Positions 32,879 through 42,697 of a stretch of 64,000 nt of DNA are shown here, piece by piece (the stretch's first letter is position 1; the number at the start of each line of letters is the position of its first letter). The notes under the pieces were generated by a model. The model did no database searches. It was given only the letters and a program-made list of their open reading frames with translations, and was not told the DNA's origin. The position numbers and the translations under genes are program-made. The stretch covers positions 20,469,001-20,533,000 of the forward strand of contig JAWQUS010000020.1 of assembly GCA_036365455.1 (NCBI GenBank), in the 5' to 3' direction. Source of the stretch: Macrosoma leucophasiata (taxonomy: Eukaryota; Arthropoda; Insecta; Lepidoptera; Hedylidae).

Positions 32879-33040
32879 CGTTAATCCAATTTGACGCGGC
32901 TGTCGTTGCGTTAATTGTGGCAAAAACTCGGCAAAATATCGCATGGCCAATTGTGCGGCTCCTTCCGTGAATTGTTCATTGTTCGGCAATTCCTTGCGAA
33001 AATATCGAGTTGCTGGTGTCGAGTTCTGATCAGTTACCAT
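32879..33040 (-). CDS. possible coding exon of unknown identity
   Basis: From the minus-strand ATG at 33040 there are exactly 54 open codons, followed by a strong donor-like GTGAGC at 32878. The peptide (TRYFRKELPNNEQF, GAAQLAMRYFAEFLPQL, RQPRQIGL) has balanced, protein-like composition unlike the chance ORFs around it. I do not recognise the family. It could be an exon of a host gene, part of a TE gene, or chance. The DNA upstream (33045-33165) reads as another short open stretch in a different frame. Confidence 0.3.
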
Positions 33041-33169
33041 GATGTGGAGAACGGGGGGATATTACGTGGCTCGCTTTTGGAGATTTCCTTAGCTTTAAGT
33101 TGGTTAGTCTCAGACTTAAGTTTCATTTTGGGTAATATTACAGTCTCTATCAAGGCGTGCTATTGAAGC

Positions 33170-33460
33170 GCCCCGCGGCTGGTGTAGATCGCAAGCGATC
33201 TACTCGGTTGAGCGATACGGGCGCGGTCCGAAGCACGAAAAATGCGAGTCCCGGTTGCTATCGATAGATAGCAGTCATTAATTAAACCTTGTCGGAGGCC
33301 AATGCCCGAAAATACCCGTCGCGGGTAGGCCACTAACCCGTATCTCCACCAACCCGCATTGGAGTAGCGTGGTAGAGTAAGGAGTAGGGGAGAGCCCCTA
33401 TTTGGGAGGAGGTCTGGAGCTTACTCGTGCCCAGCAGTGGGACGTTTCAGGGGTTGCCAG
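33170..33460 (+). mobile_element. family D retroposon
   Basis: GCGGCTGGTGTAGATCGCAAGC at the head; end GTGCCCAGCAGTGGGACG. Its interior AGGAGTAGGGG...GTCTGGAGCTTACTC is inverted relative to the 10.3-kb copy. Confidence 0.65.
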
Positions 33461-33489
33461 TATACAGTCTATGTCAAGAAATGTGAATA

Positions 33490-33640
33490 TCTATATAAAA
33501 ATATCTGCCGCCAAATCATCGTATTCAACACTGTCGTGTTCCGCTTACATAGTAATGTACGGCCTCGTAATAACTATCACAAAGACATAACAACTAAGGT
33601 CTCAGGGGTGGCAACACGTTTGAATTTTGATCTCTTGTTT
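33490..33640 (+). mobile_element. family A, middle portion
   Basis: ATCTGCCGCCAAATC..CAACACTGTCGTGTTCCG through GGTCTCAGGGGTGGCAAC; the 3' end is missing. Confidence 0.65.
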
Positions 33641-34113
33641 TAAGTTAGTACCTAATAAAGTTAAGTAAGTTACTTAAGTTATTACTAACCTACTAAAAAT
33701 ATTTGATTATCCCAAGAAACACGGAACACATACACCCAATACAAAATAGTGTTGTGCGTAAGGAACAACAAAACGCCCGCGTATCGAATTACTCGATCAC
33801 CAATTGACTCGTAATCGGATAATGGTTGTTGTGCCGATTTCTTAATCGGTTAATTCGATTGCAAGTTAATTGTGTGTGCACAATGCCCTGACGGATTTAC
33901 CGGGGACGTGATTTGATGGAAATAGAATGGCTGTGGGTACGTTTTATACGTACCTATTTATATTTGAGTTTTTATTTCATAATTTGGATTGTAGTGCGTA
34001 GTGAAGCGTGACTAGGTTGAGTGTTCTCAATTAAATTGTGTTTTATGTACAGTAGGTATTACGTAGTTATGTGAGTTTTAAGTGCAGAGATACCTAAGTA
34101 CCTGTTTATAACA
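33641..34113. other. unique-looking DNA, homeodomain-motif rich
   Basis: 33770-33880 holds CGTATCGAATTACTCG, CCAATTGACTCGTAATCGG and TTAATCGGTTAATTCG, a dense set of TAAT/ATTA cores. Candidate regulatory DNA. Confidence 0.35.
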
Positions 34114-34265
34114 ACTTAGACCTAGGAGTGGCAACGGATCTACATTTAATTTTTTTTATATAACGAAGATGGGAATCAAGCTTGCTGCTCACGTGGATGT
34201 TAAGTTGATGACTGACGCCTATAGACAGCAACACAAAAACCAGAGGACTTAATGCATATGCCTTG
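34114..34265. mobile_element. family A fragments in opposite orientations
   Basis: 34114-34148 is plus-oriented (CTTAGACCTAGGAGTGGCAACGG). From 34149 a minus-oriented tail begins (TTTTTTTTATATAACGAAG). The two abut. Confidence 0.55.
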
Positions 34266-34345
34266 GAATGGTCTGGTTGAAAAAAGCACCAGAAAATCTT
34301 AATAACAAGGATAAAAATGGATGAGTAGACTTTTTGGGCGCATCT

Positions 34346-34390
34346 TCTCTTAAACAATTATATAAGTAAAATACATAATTGTTTAAGAGA
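34346..34390. repeat. perfect 16-bp inverted repeat, 13-nt loop
   Basis: TCTCTTAAACAATTAT at 34346-34361 with its complement at 34375-34390. Confidence 0.95.
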
Positions 34391-35155
34391 TAATACATTA
34401 ATAGAACCTTTCAAAATACATTTTTTAATGCAGTTAGCATAATTATTATGATTTCATGCAAGAGAAGACCACAAGTCATTTAAAAAAAAAAGAATTTGTT
34501 TGTGCCCAATGTAGAGTTTGAAATAAAAATATTGATTTGAAACATAGACACATCCCTACTTACATATAATACCTTTGTATATATGTAGTAAAAACATAAC
34601 AATATGAAGTATTGTTCTGATAAATTGGAAAAATATTTATTAAGTTAAGTTGATAGTAATAATCCTATCATTAATGTTTTAGATCCTAAATGTGAGGTTA
34701 TTTATGAATCTAAATTGACTTTCGATACTTGCCTATTTATAGAATCTTATATTTTATTATCTCTATTCTTTATTTTCAAACGAACAAATGCAATTATACT
34801 ATGTATAACGAAATTCTTGTTGATTCCAAGTAGGTAGGTATGTTCATTAATACCTCATAGAAAACATAAGAAAGTTATTGAAATCTTACGCAGAACTTTC
34901 TATTGTTAAACGAAGTAGATATGGACCTACTAGGACAACATAAAATAAAAGTGCGCGCTTGTGGATACCATTTGATAAAAACAAGATGGCGGTGACTGTG
35001 TAGTGTGTAGGTACACTGTTACGTCGCTACGTTTACGTAGGTACCAACCTGTTATACGGTTTCATTCGCCCATATAATAATCAACATTCACCACGAAAGT
35101 TGACAAAAATAGTACCTACTCATATAAGATTATAGATGAAGATCGAATGTTGGGT
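34391..35155. other. no gene seen
   Basis: AT-rich; no repeat recognised. Confidence 0.35.
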
Positions 35156-35284
35156 CACGCTCAATTTCATAATGCATTTTCGATGACCTTCGATCGCTAC
35201 TCCGTTCTGTTCTCTCTCTGTTTACCAAAAAGGCGTCTCAATAACAAATGTACAATACATTTGCTGTCCATTGATATTGGGATG
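35156..35284. repeat. duplicated block flanking the Vsx exons, copy 1
   Basis: Shares CATTTTCGATGACCTTCGAT and AAAAAGGCGTCTCAATAACA, then ACATTTGCTGTCCATTGATATTG, with 37560-37688 at an offset of about 2400. Confidence 0.75.
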
Positions 35285-35904
35285 CTGACAGTGATTCATT
35301 TAAAAAAAAGTAAAGATTTCTGTAACCCTAGATCTTTTTCTCTGGGTTATCTATACAAAACCCTTTGGATTGAATAGCCAGTAAGAGACACACTACAATA
35401 AAACCAGTAGGTACGTTGACATAATAGTCAAATTAATAACAACTAGGTAGGTACACATTAAAACAACATCATCCACATTAAGAAAGAAGAAAACCCTTGA
35501 GAAATACTATAGCTAGTGAAAAAAACTGAGTGTTCTTGTAAAGTGTCTCCCAATGATGTCTCCACAAAAAAGGTGTCCGATTCAGCTTTTGCTAAGCAAA
35601 AGCCTTGTTTTTTTTTAAATAAATATAATATAGTCTAACACTGTCCAATAAAATATGAGTAATAAACTGGTAACTTGAAAAAATAATTAAATATAGACAT
35701 AAATTCTTATTTTTTAAAAATGTTTTAAAGGGGTTTTGTCCCACGACATGTCAACCCCATCGTACCCAATACTAACTTAAACCATTACTGATAATAATAT
35801 TAGGATAAAGAAAACAAAATGTTACTGTTTCAGCATTATTTCTTTTGATATGCGATTGATAAATGACTTAGACATAGTTGAAACTTGACTAAGATATCAC
35901 TTAC
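35285..35904. other. intron DNA downstream of the homeodomain exon
   Basis: AT-rich, with no exon or repeat recognised. Contains AGCTTTTGCTAAGCAAAAGC, a short palindrome near 35586-35604. Confidence 0.4.
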
Positions 35905-36028
35905 CTGTATCCTATCTTCAGGAAGGTCGGTCTTCAGCGACAGCATCTCCCTCGCGTACACGTCCGGGTAGTGCGCATCCTTGAAGGCCTTCTCCAGTTC
36001 GTCCAGCTGGTACGAGGTGAAGATCGTC
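35905..36028 (-). CDS. Vsx: Vsx/Chx10-type homeobox gene, homeodomain exon
   Basis: Minus-strand exon of 124 bp bounded by an acceptor (TTTCTGTGGCAG) and a donor (GTAAGT). The first base completes a split Arg codon; the next 41 codons encode homeodomain helices 1-2 and the turn: [15 protein letters not shown], then [11 protein letters not shown], then [28 protein letters not shown] is diagnostic of the visual system homeobox proteins (Vsx1/Vsx2, Chx10), transcription factors of retina, optic lobe and interneurons that bind TAAT-type sites. The exon ends between homeodomain residues 46 and 47, a classic intron position of paired-like genes, so WFQNRR must be in another exon. Frame intact. I cannot tell Vsx1 from Vsx2. 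Confidence 0.92.
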
Positions 36029-36155
36029 CTGCCACAGAAACCGAACACAGAGGGGTAGACATGGATAACGACAAGGGTGCAGAGAGAGAACGAGAAGGGA
36101 CAAGCTTAGTATTTTTACTGATTATGACAGAGTTGGTATCTAAATATGACATTTT

Positions 36156-36244
36156 ACTAGGGGTAGAGTTCCAGTGCAGGAGTTTGAGGGCTTAAGCACC
36201 ACCGCATTACCTTATCTATCTGCCGTCAGCTGACAGTGTTCAGC
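36156..36244 (+). mobile_element. family A, head only
   Basis: ACTAGGGGTAGAGTTCCAG to CTGACAGTGTTCAGCC, where a second copy begins. Confidence 0.7.
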
Positions 36245-36534
36245 CACTGTGGGTTGAGTTCAATTATAGGAGCTCGAGGGCGTAGGCACCGCCGCATTAC
36301 CTAATTTATCTGCCGCTAAATGTTAGTGTTCAACACTATCGTGTTCCAGTTTGATGGTAATGTATGGACCCGTAATAACTATCACAGAGACATAACAACT
36401 AAGGTCTCAGGGGTGGTAACGCGTCTGTATTTTGACCTCTGGTCTTTGTGTAAATGTCTATAGATTGCAGTCATCACTTAACATCCATGTAAGCTACATG
36501 CCTGTACATTGCCACATTCCTTACATGAAAAAAA
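36245..36534 (+). mobile_element. family A, near full length, second subtype
   Basis: GGGTTGAGTTCAATTATAGG to TTACATGAAAAAAAT. Direct tandem with the preceding head. Confidence 0.75.
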
Positions 36535-36888
36535 TTTGGGAATCTCAATTTACAAACATTAGGTATATCCTTTTTATGTCAACAGGGCGACAGACGGACA
36601 ATCTGTTGGAAATTGGTCTATGTCTACGGATGTTTGCTACACCAACGAGCTCGTTGTGTTTTTACCTTTATTAATTGTAAGTGAATACGGCAGCCTGTAA
36701 ACGAAACGGCATCTACAGTAACCTTGGACACCTCATTTGTTTTGACTCGGTGACAGTTGCTACGGAACCATACATTACCTCATTTAGGTATCTGTTCAGA
36801 ATACGATACTGATGAATTTAGTAGTACTTATACCACTATGATTGCGCATTGTGCAAACAACAAAATATGGAAAAGTAAGGATAGTTAC

Positions 36889-36979
36889 CTATGTCTGCGT
36901 TTTTTCTTCTTCTTCTTGCCGTTGTAGCCGGTGAGACCGTCCACCGTGAAGTCCTTCGCTGCTTCCAGAGAGGACACGC
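36889..36979 (-). CDS. Vsx: Vsx homeobox gene, exon upstream of the homeodomain exon
   Basis: Minus-strand exon of 91 bp between an acceptor (TTATCCAG) and a donor (GTAACT). Two bases finish the previous codon, then 29 codons read VSSLEAAKDFTVDGLTGYNG, a run of six Lys, then RRH, and the exon ends on the first two bases of an Arg codon. That phase joins exactly to the next exon to give RRHRTIFTS, the start of the homeodomain. The basic run is a likely nuclear localisation signal and the N-terminal arm contacts the minor groove. The upstream exon(s), with the start codon and any octapeptide, were not found in the 27 kb to the right. Confidence 0.88.
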
Positions 36980-37559
36980 CTGGATAACAAACAAACAATA
37001 ATTAGGTATATATTTTTTAATGTTTTCTTTTTCTAATGTTCCACTGACAAACGTAACGCTAATCTTAATTTCAAAACCAACGTTTTGCACACTATTTATT
37101 CCACAAATATATAATTTCGCAAATGTATCATTCAACTCAACGATTCGTATACTAATTATTTTGCAAACATTTGATTACGTGAATGTATAAAATAATAATT
37201 AATAATGTCGGCAAAAAAAAAACCTAGCACTGAACCTATGTCGTAAAATTTGAGAATATTTTTTTCAACTAAATTATTTATGAAGTTCTGAGCTATGAAA
37301 CGAATAGTTTTGTAATAATCTGTTTCCCAAGTGAATTATTTATGTAGTGATGTAGTTATGGAAAGTAGAGTTGCGAAACGAAGTCGTTGCGAAACGTTGG
37401 TTTTGTAACATTGATATACAAAAATTTTGTAAGGAAGCGTACTGAAACGTTTGTCGGTAAAATGAACGGGTACCAAAGTTCGCATTGACGTTAAAGGCTC
37501 TCTAGATGTTTTTAGATGAATATTGGAATGTTGGGTCCCGCTGCATGATCAGCGAGGCC
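36980..37559. other. Vsx intron or upstream DNA, no further exon recognised
   Basis: AT-rich, with several GAAACG/CGAAACG repeats at 37290-37460. No splice-bounded open frame recognised. Confidence 0.35.
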
Positions 37560-37688
37560 CAAAGATTGAACTCAATTTCTTAATGCATTTTCGATGACCT
37601 TCGATAGATAGTCTGATCTGTTTACCAAAAAGGCGTCTCAATAACAAATGTACAGATACCTACATTTGCTGTCCATTGATATTGATAT
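37560..37688. repeat. duplicated block flanking the Vsx exons, copy 2
   Basis: Direct-orientation partner of 35156-35284. It ends at the start of the palindrome at 37687. Confidence 0.75.
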
Positions 37689-37748
37689 TGTAAACGATGA
37701 TTTGATCGATCCACTGTCAAGTGGATCGATCAAATCATCGTTTACAAT
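37687..37748. repeat. perfect 29-bp palindrome, 4-nt loop
   Basis: Arms 37687-37715 and 37720-37748 are exact reverse complements (core GATTTGATCGATCCACT), with loop GTCA. Confidence 0.97.
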
Positions 37749-38023
37749 CTAGACTGGTGCGATCCGAGAATAACAAAGAAAGTAAAAATTTCGGAAATCT
37801 AAGATGTTTCACTCTGGGTTAGAAATTAGGCCATTAATTAACTTACCGGAAGATGGCAGCACTGAACGTTATCAGATCTTATGCAATAAGTAATTAGGAA
37901 GAAGTATCGCCAAAAATTCAATCCTCATAAACATCATGCGCCATACCTAATTACATTCTAATAATATATGCTTCTCTAAATATTCTACGTAGTTAAATTT
38001 AAGAAATATCTTCACGACCCAAC

Positions 38024-38195
38024 CTTTTGTAATGAAGGTGGGAAACAAGCCTGCAGTGCACATGTGTGCCTATAGACATCTGTACAAAAACTAGAGGTCA
38101 AAATGCAGATGTGTTTGATGTAAGATTACCCTTGCAGATCTTTGTTCTAATGTCTTGGTGATAGTTATTATGAAGCCATACATTAAAACCTTGTG
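38024..38195 (-). mobile_element. family A, partial, second subtype
   Basis: TAATGAAGGTGGGAAACAAGC to GTGATAGTTATTATGAAGCC. Confidence 0.6.
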
Positions 38196-38305
38196 TATCT
38201 CATGGTTTATGAAAACCTTATTATCGTCTTCATGAAGGCAACTTCTGCACATTATAAAAAGAAATGCCAATCTACGACTTTTTAAAAGTCCTTTGTGAAG
38301 TCTAA

Positions 38306-38365
38306 GGGCGAGTTTCATAGACAGAACTTTACTTCGCTCCAAAGACGTCTTCACAGAGTATACTT
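38306..38365. mobile_element. MITE end related to 19.5-19.8 kb
   Basis: GGGCGAGTTTCATAGACAG after TAA, followed by ACTTTACTTCGCTCC. One terminus only. Confidence 0.45.
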
Positions 38366-38476
38366 TCTTAAAATAAAGAACACTTCTTTGATTTGGATTT
38401 CAGAATTTACTAGGTAAAACATGGTTTAAATTACAGAGCAAACGGAGCAAACGTAAAATCTGTTTCTATAGCATGT

Positions 38477-38612
38477 AGCTCTCATGGTTGTTAAGTGATG
38501 ACTGCAGCCTGTAGATATCTACGCATGTAGATATCAGAGGTCAAAATGCAGATGTGGTGCTACCCCTGAGACCTAAGTTATGTATCTGTGATAGTTATTA
38601 CGGGGCTATACA
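38477..38612 (-). mobile_element. family A, partial
   Basis: TTGTTAAGTGATGACTGCAG to GTGATAGTTATTACGGGGC. Confidence 0.65.
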
Positions 38613-39440
38613 TTAAAATATCTATATAAACAAACCTTTGTTATTTCTAATCACTTTCTCTCTGCGTAGGTACTTTCTTACCGATTACTATGCTCAAAAC
38701 TATAAAAATACAACATTAAAATTTCTCGTTTGTCAAGTTATAAATTGTATTATTATAAATATTTCAATAGTTTCACATTTCCCAACTCCAACTTTAAGAG
38801 AAAATTAAGTAACAGAAATTTGTAAGATGTCGGTTATAAAACGGTATAAAGGGGATATCTGGTATTTTGTGCTGTCACTCTTCGCTTGTGTTTTGTCTGC
38901 GGCATCAGATAGGTATATTATGTCTGGTGCGACTGTTATACCTGATAAATAAAGATACGTACATAATTTTTAAAGTCTCATACAGCGGATCAAAAACATC
39001 CCAATCTACCCCGATTTCATTATGAAAATGGGTGTTAATTCCCATTGACCTCCTCCAGGGACTTGTCACATAATTACCGATGGTGATTGCCGAATGAATG
39101 AGTAAACATGTCCCGTCCCCGTCCCGTCCCCGGGGCCCGAGCCCCCCGTAATTGAATTTGTACCAATGAATACGACAATGAATTATTAAATTTACGGACC
39201 CCAGGGTTTAGCACGGCGAACGGTTTTGGGTTCTTGATGCATGATGTAGGTACATTGCGGGATTTGGCATATAAGTTTCGATAGATTTTTTATATGTGGG
39301 TCAAGTAAATATTGATGATGTTCTCCGGTTTAAATTATATCAATGGGATGATATCAGAAAAAAATCAAACACAGCATCTTTTACTTTTGTAGTACTACCT
39401 AATGGTATTGTAAAAAAAAATATTTGGAATCAGAGTTATG
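38613..39440. other. unique-looking DNA with a GC-rich island at 39105-39160
   Basis: The island is a CCCGTCCCCG direct repeat next to GGGGCCCGAGCCCCCCG. No gene. Confidence 0.35.
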
Positions 39441-39442
39441 TC

Positions 39443-39479
39443 TAGAAATAGAAATAGAAATAGAAATAGAAATAGAAAA
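39443..39479 (+). repeat. (AGAAAT)n microsatellite
   Basis: Six tandem AGAAAT units next to a LINE-tail-like segment. Confidence 0.9.
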
Positions 39480-40080
39480 TATTTTTATTTCGAATAGATC
39501 TTTACAGATACTTTCAAAACGTCAATAAATCATAAACTACCTAGAGCGAATAACCATTACATATAGTAAAGAAAAATCATATATTAATAGTAAATTAAAA
39601 ATTTAAATTTAAACTATTTGGTTAAAACATAATAATCATAAAATTTTTCAATTCCTTCAATGATAATAAATGAAGAAAAAGAAAAACTTATTCGTCAAGA
39701 TCAATGTTATTCACTTAGCAGAGTTCCAAGTGCAGTCACTACTGAGAAGAACTCCGCTACCCAACAAACTCAGTAAGAGCTCTTTTAAATGAAAGCTTAA
39801 ATCTAGTACAGATTATCGTGAAAAATCAAATAATGTCAACGTCCATAGCATAGATGCAAATAAACTGCTATCTACTAAATGTGATGTAGCCCCTGCAAAC
39901 CAGAACAGACCAGTCCCCACCAACAGCACCCGTTCACGAGTATGACGCATGTGACAGCCATTGCCCTCCTCGACCATTTTAGAGGGAAGTGAGCAACCCG
40001 CCACACGACGCCGCCAAAGGCAAAGACATTTAAGCGTGCATGACTGTTCCGGATATGCATACGGCAAAATAAAAGATGGA
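39480..40080 (-). mobile_element. unclassified retroelement fragment (pair of 45590-46190)
   Basis: 39905-40030, reversed, matches 45610-45745 (GTCATACTCGTGAACGGGTG, CCATTGCCCTCCTCGACCAT and ACCCGTCACACGACGCCGCC-like text). 39700-39790 matches 45900-45970. The microsatellite at its left would be its 3' tail. It resembles a LINE 3' untranslated region. Confidence 0.55.
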
Positions 40081-40505
40081 GTCTGTCCGTGACAACCGAT
40101 GCTTGCTTCGAAACTACTGGGTTGATTTACGAGAAGTTGAAAGAATCATGGCTAGTTCCATTCACAATTGTTTTGTACAGAAAAATTTAAAAAGAGATGC
40201 AAGGTAAAACAGATTCGAAATATTATCTAGAAAATAAATTTTATTTATAAAAAATTCTAAACAATACTTCTGGAACCGCTTACACACGCAGAGTCGAGAG
40301 TACATCTACCTAGTCAATTACAAACGCAGAGCAATGTACACAAAAGCGCGAATTATAATGTTAGCCAAGACATGCTTGCGTGTCGAATTGTTACTGTTTT
40401 AGCTTGGGGTTGGAACGCATCGGCCGAATAGGGACGTATGTAGTTATTATGGATTTAACGAAACATCGATGAATACTTTTTTTAATAAATCAATTTAATA
40501 ATTTA
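40081..40505. other. no gene seen
   Basis: No supported feature. Confidence 0.35.
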
Positions 40506-40565
40506 CTAATGGTGGAGTTCCAGTTGGAACTTGAGAACGTACGCATTGCCTAATCTATAAAACGG
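40506..40565 (+). mobile_element. family A, head fragment
   Basis: TAATGGTGGAGTTCCAGTTGG..GAACGTACGCATTGCC. Confidence 0.5.
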
Positions 40566-40654
40566 TGCGTAATTTTAAGCATGTATTTTGGGGTAGACAG
40601 AAGTACCTAAATGCGTAGGTACATTCAAATATAATTGTGAAAAGCGGCAACTCT

Positions 40655-40765
40655 CTTCTTATGTTTTGACTCGTGTAAGGTGGCGAGTCTATCAAAATAT
40701 CCGAGCACATTACCAAACTTTGAGTGTGGCATCAGAAAATTCTACAAATGGAAAAATCGTAGTAG
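40655..40765 (-). mobile_element. family B SINE, degraded middle
   Basis: GTTTTGACTCGTGTAAGGTGGCGAG..GAGCACATTACCAAACTTTGAG matches the family B core in reverse. Confidence 0.5.
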
Positions 40766-41015
40766 TATCTATTTATTACATATTTAATCACACAACTTGA
40801 CATAATTACTTTAATATAATTTGACTTTAATAATTGAAATCCAAACTTAAATGCAAAATCATGACATTTTACAGGTATTTACAATTTTATATTAAAACCA
40901 ATAAATTTAATTGTTATGTTTAAAATAATAGTAATAATATTGTAAATTTTATGACTTTCTCTGTTGTTTCCTAAATGTACCAACTGAACTATAATTTATA
41001 TACATACATATAGGT

Positions 41016-41125
41016 ACTTTCACAGAAGCATAATAACTTAATCCTTAGAGTTGTAATGCATCTGTATTTTAACCTATAATGTTATGTACATGCCTGTAGA
41101 CTGCAGACATCATCGGAACTACACG
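41016..41125 (+). mobile_element. family A, degraded tail half
   Basis: CACAGAAGCATAATAACTTAATCC..GCATCTGTATTTTAACC..TAGACTGCAGACATCAT. Confidence 0.45.
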
Positions 41126-41197
41126 TTTCATTGAAAGTGGCAAACAAGTAGCATAATATAAATCAACCTAGTCATCTTAGCCCTAACAATATACTTA

Positions 41198-41343
41198 CCC
41201 CCGTATTCACAAACGTACATTAGACACGTTTTAGCTATAGAATGCTTTGTCTTTGTCAGTTGCATTGTCAAATGTGCAGGATAGAAAAGGACAAAGGAGA
41301 CATTAGCAACACTTTAGCTAAAATACATTTATGAATAAGGGGG
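41198..41343. mobile_element. 146-bp MITE flanked by TTA (inverted copy)
   Basis: CCCCCGTATTCACAAACGTA to ATTTATGAATAAGGGGG, with TTA on both sides (41195-41197 and 41344-41346). Same length as the 24.5-kb copy, interior reversed. Confidence 0.8.
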
Positions 41344-41835
41344 TTAATATTTATTTTAACCTACGAACATGAAATGCTTACACATCAATGGTCTTTAATA
41401 ATAAACGTCGTCTTTTATTGTCGATAATTTTGAATTAAATCATCGTTGATCAAATTTTTGTTATTATTATCGATATATCGGGGCATCTCTAGTGGTCGGG
41501 TGGTTCTGGTGTAGTGGTCGAGTAGTCGGTAGTCTGGTAGTCGGGTGGCATTATCTATTGTTAATGGGCACAGCCGATGCGCCCTTATGCGATTGATCGC
41601 GACAAATTGCTTTAGTAATGGATTAACAAATAATGTCCAATTGTCGGGATTTCATATTTCTGATGTCAGGTGCACGTCACTAGTTTTATGGGGTTACCAG
41701 AAGGAAAAAAAATGTTAAGATATGTACCGTTTAATAACGTAATGTAATTGTTTGATTATATTGGATTTGTTTGATTATATTTGGAAAGTTGACACTTAAG
41801 ATAAGGAAAAAAAAAATGTCAAGAAAAAGTTCGAC
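41344..41835. other. unique-looking DNA
   Basis: 41490-41550 has irregular GTGGTCGGGTGGT / GTAGTCGGTAGTC reiterations. 41560-41690 is a non-repeat block (GATTGATCGCGACAAATTGC). No gene. Confidence 0.35.
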
Positions 41836-41945
41836 AGTCGGGTGCGGACTTCGGTAGCTCAAGTGGGAGAGCCACTGGACTAGTGATCCCACTGGTCGTG
41901 GGTTCAAGTCTCGCTGAAGTCAAATTTTTCTTTCCATTTTTTCTA
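41836..41945 (+). mobile_element. family C tRNA-like SINE
   Basis: ACTTCGGTAGCTCAAGTGGG..GAGCCACTGGACTAGTGAT.., B-box-like GTGGGTTCAAGTCTCGC, then GAAGTCAAATTTTTCTTTCC. Confidence 0.6.
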
Positions 41946-42069
41946 CTTAACGTAACGTAACTTAACGCGAGTTTAGGCAAAGGTATAAGCGGATTGTAAA
42001 TTTATGTCTTGTTCGAGGTAGATTGTTTTTTATTTTTCTGTGAATTCAGAAAAAATTGCGATACATTCT

Positions 42070-42349
42070 AAGCTCGCCGATTCCAAAAGAGGCCATACAA
42101 CAAATGCGAAGGATAAATATTTAGCGAAAGCCTGCCCTATAGTGGCTTGCGAGCTATACAGGTCGCTCCCGGGGGAGGGGCGCGTTCATATCGAACACCC
42201 TGTTAAGTGATTGCCTTACATCGACACCCTGTGAATGTGGGATCGCTTCACCGGCCAATGCACCACGTTGTTATTGACGAGCTCATTTTTAAAGTGCCTT
42301 CCTTGTAAAAGAAACACGATTGGGATTTAGTTGGATTCAGTTTTTTGTA
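42070..42349. repeat. duplicated GC-rich block, copy 1
   Basis: Includes CTCCCGGGGGAGGGGCGCGT, CATATCGAACACCCTGTTAAG, GGATCGCTTCACCGGCC and TTGTAAAAGAAACACGATTGGG. About 100 consecutive bases appear identical to 42698-42980 (offset 625). An open frame ending HIEHPVK is present in both copies but is short and has no recognisable family. Confidence 0.8.
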
Positions 42350-42447
42350 TCTTTGAATATGTTCCCGGTAATTTGTTTACGGTGATGGCAAGGAACGTTC
42401 TATGCCCCGCCTCATAAAGTGCCTACACAATTTCTTCTTGGATACTT

Positions 42448-42606
42448 ACCTAATATATAAAATTCTCGTGTCACAGTGTTAGTAAACAAAAGCCTACGAA
42501 ACGGCTAAAACGATTTTTATGATTTTTTGTGTGATAAGTCTGAGAATAGGTCGTAAACTATTTTTTATACTGTCCAGTCGATAGAAAGCTCATCGAGACA
42601 GCTAGT
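42448..42606 (+). mobile_element. Helitron-like short element
   Basis: TAATATATAAAATTCTCGTGTCAC at the left and GAGACAGCTAGT at the right, the CTAGT-ended form common in moths. It lies between the two duplicated blocks. Confidence 0.5.
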
Positions 42607-42697
42607 AATTGATAAACATTACAATATTTTTATAATAGGTAAAACAAATTTGCATCCACTTACAGAAATAAGAATGTTAACATTTAGAAAAAACACA

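Larger units (their letters stand above)
36029..36888 (-). other. 860-bp Vsx intron with two family A insertions
   Basis: Lies between the two Vsx exons. It holds family A copies at 36156-36244 and 36245-36534 (antisense to the gene) and a degraded trace at 36680-36830. Confidence 0.8.

Noticed and set aside
39813..40067. 84-codon minus-strand ORF
   Set aside because: Lies in a repeated retroelement tail that recurs at 45.6 kb without a conserved frame.
40263..40290. possible WFQN-like motif for the missing Vsx exon
   Set aside because: The bases TTCTGGAACCGC resemble the reversed motif, but flanking codons do not fit and the position is on the upstream side of the gene.
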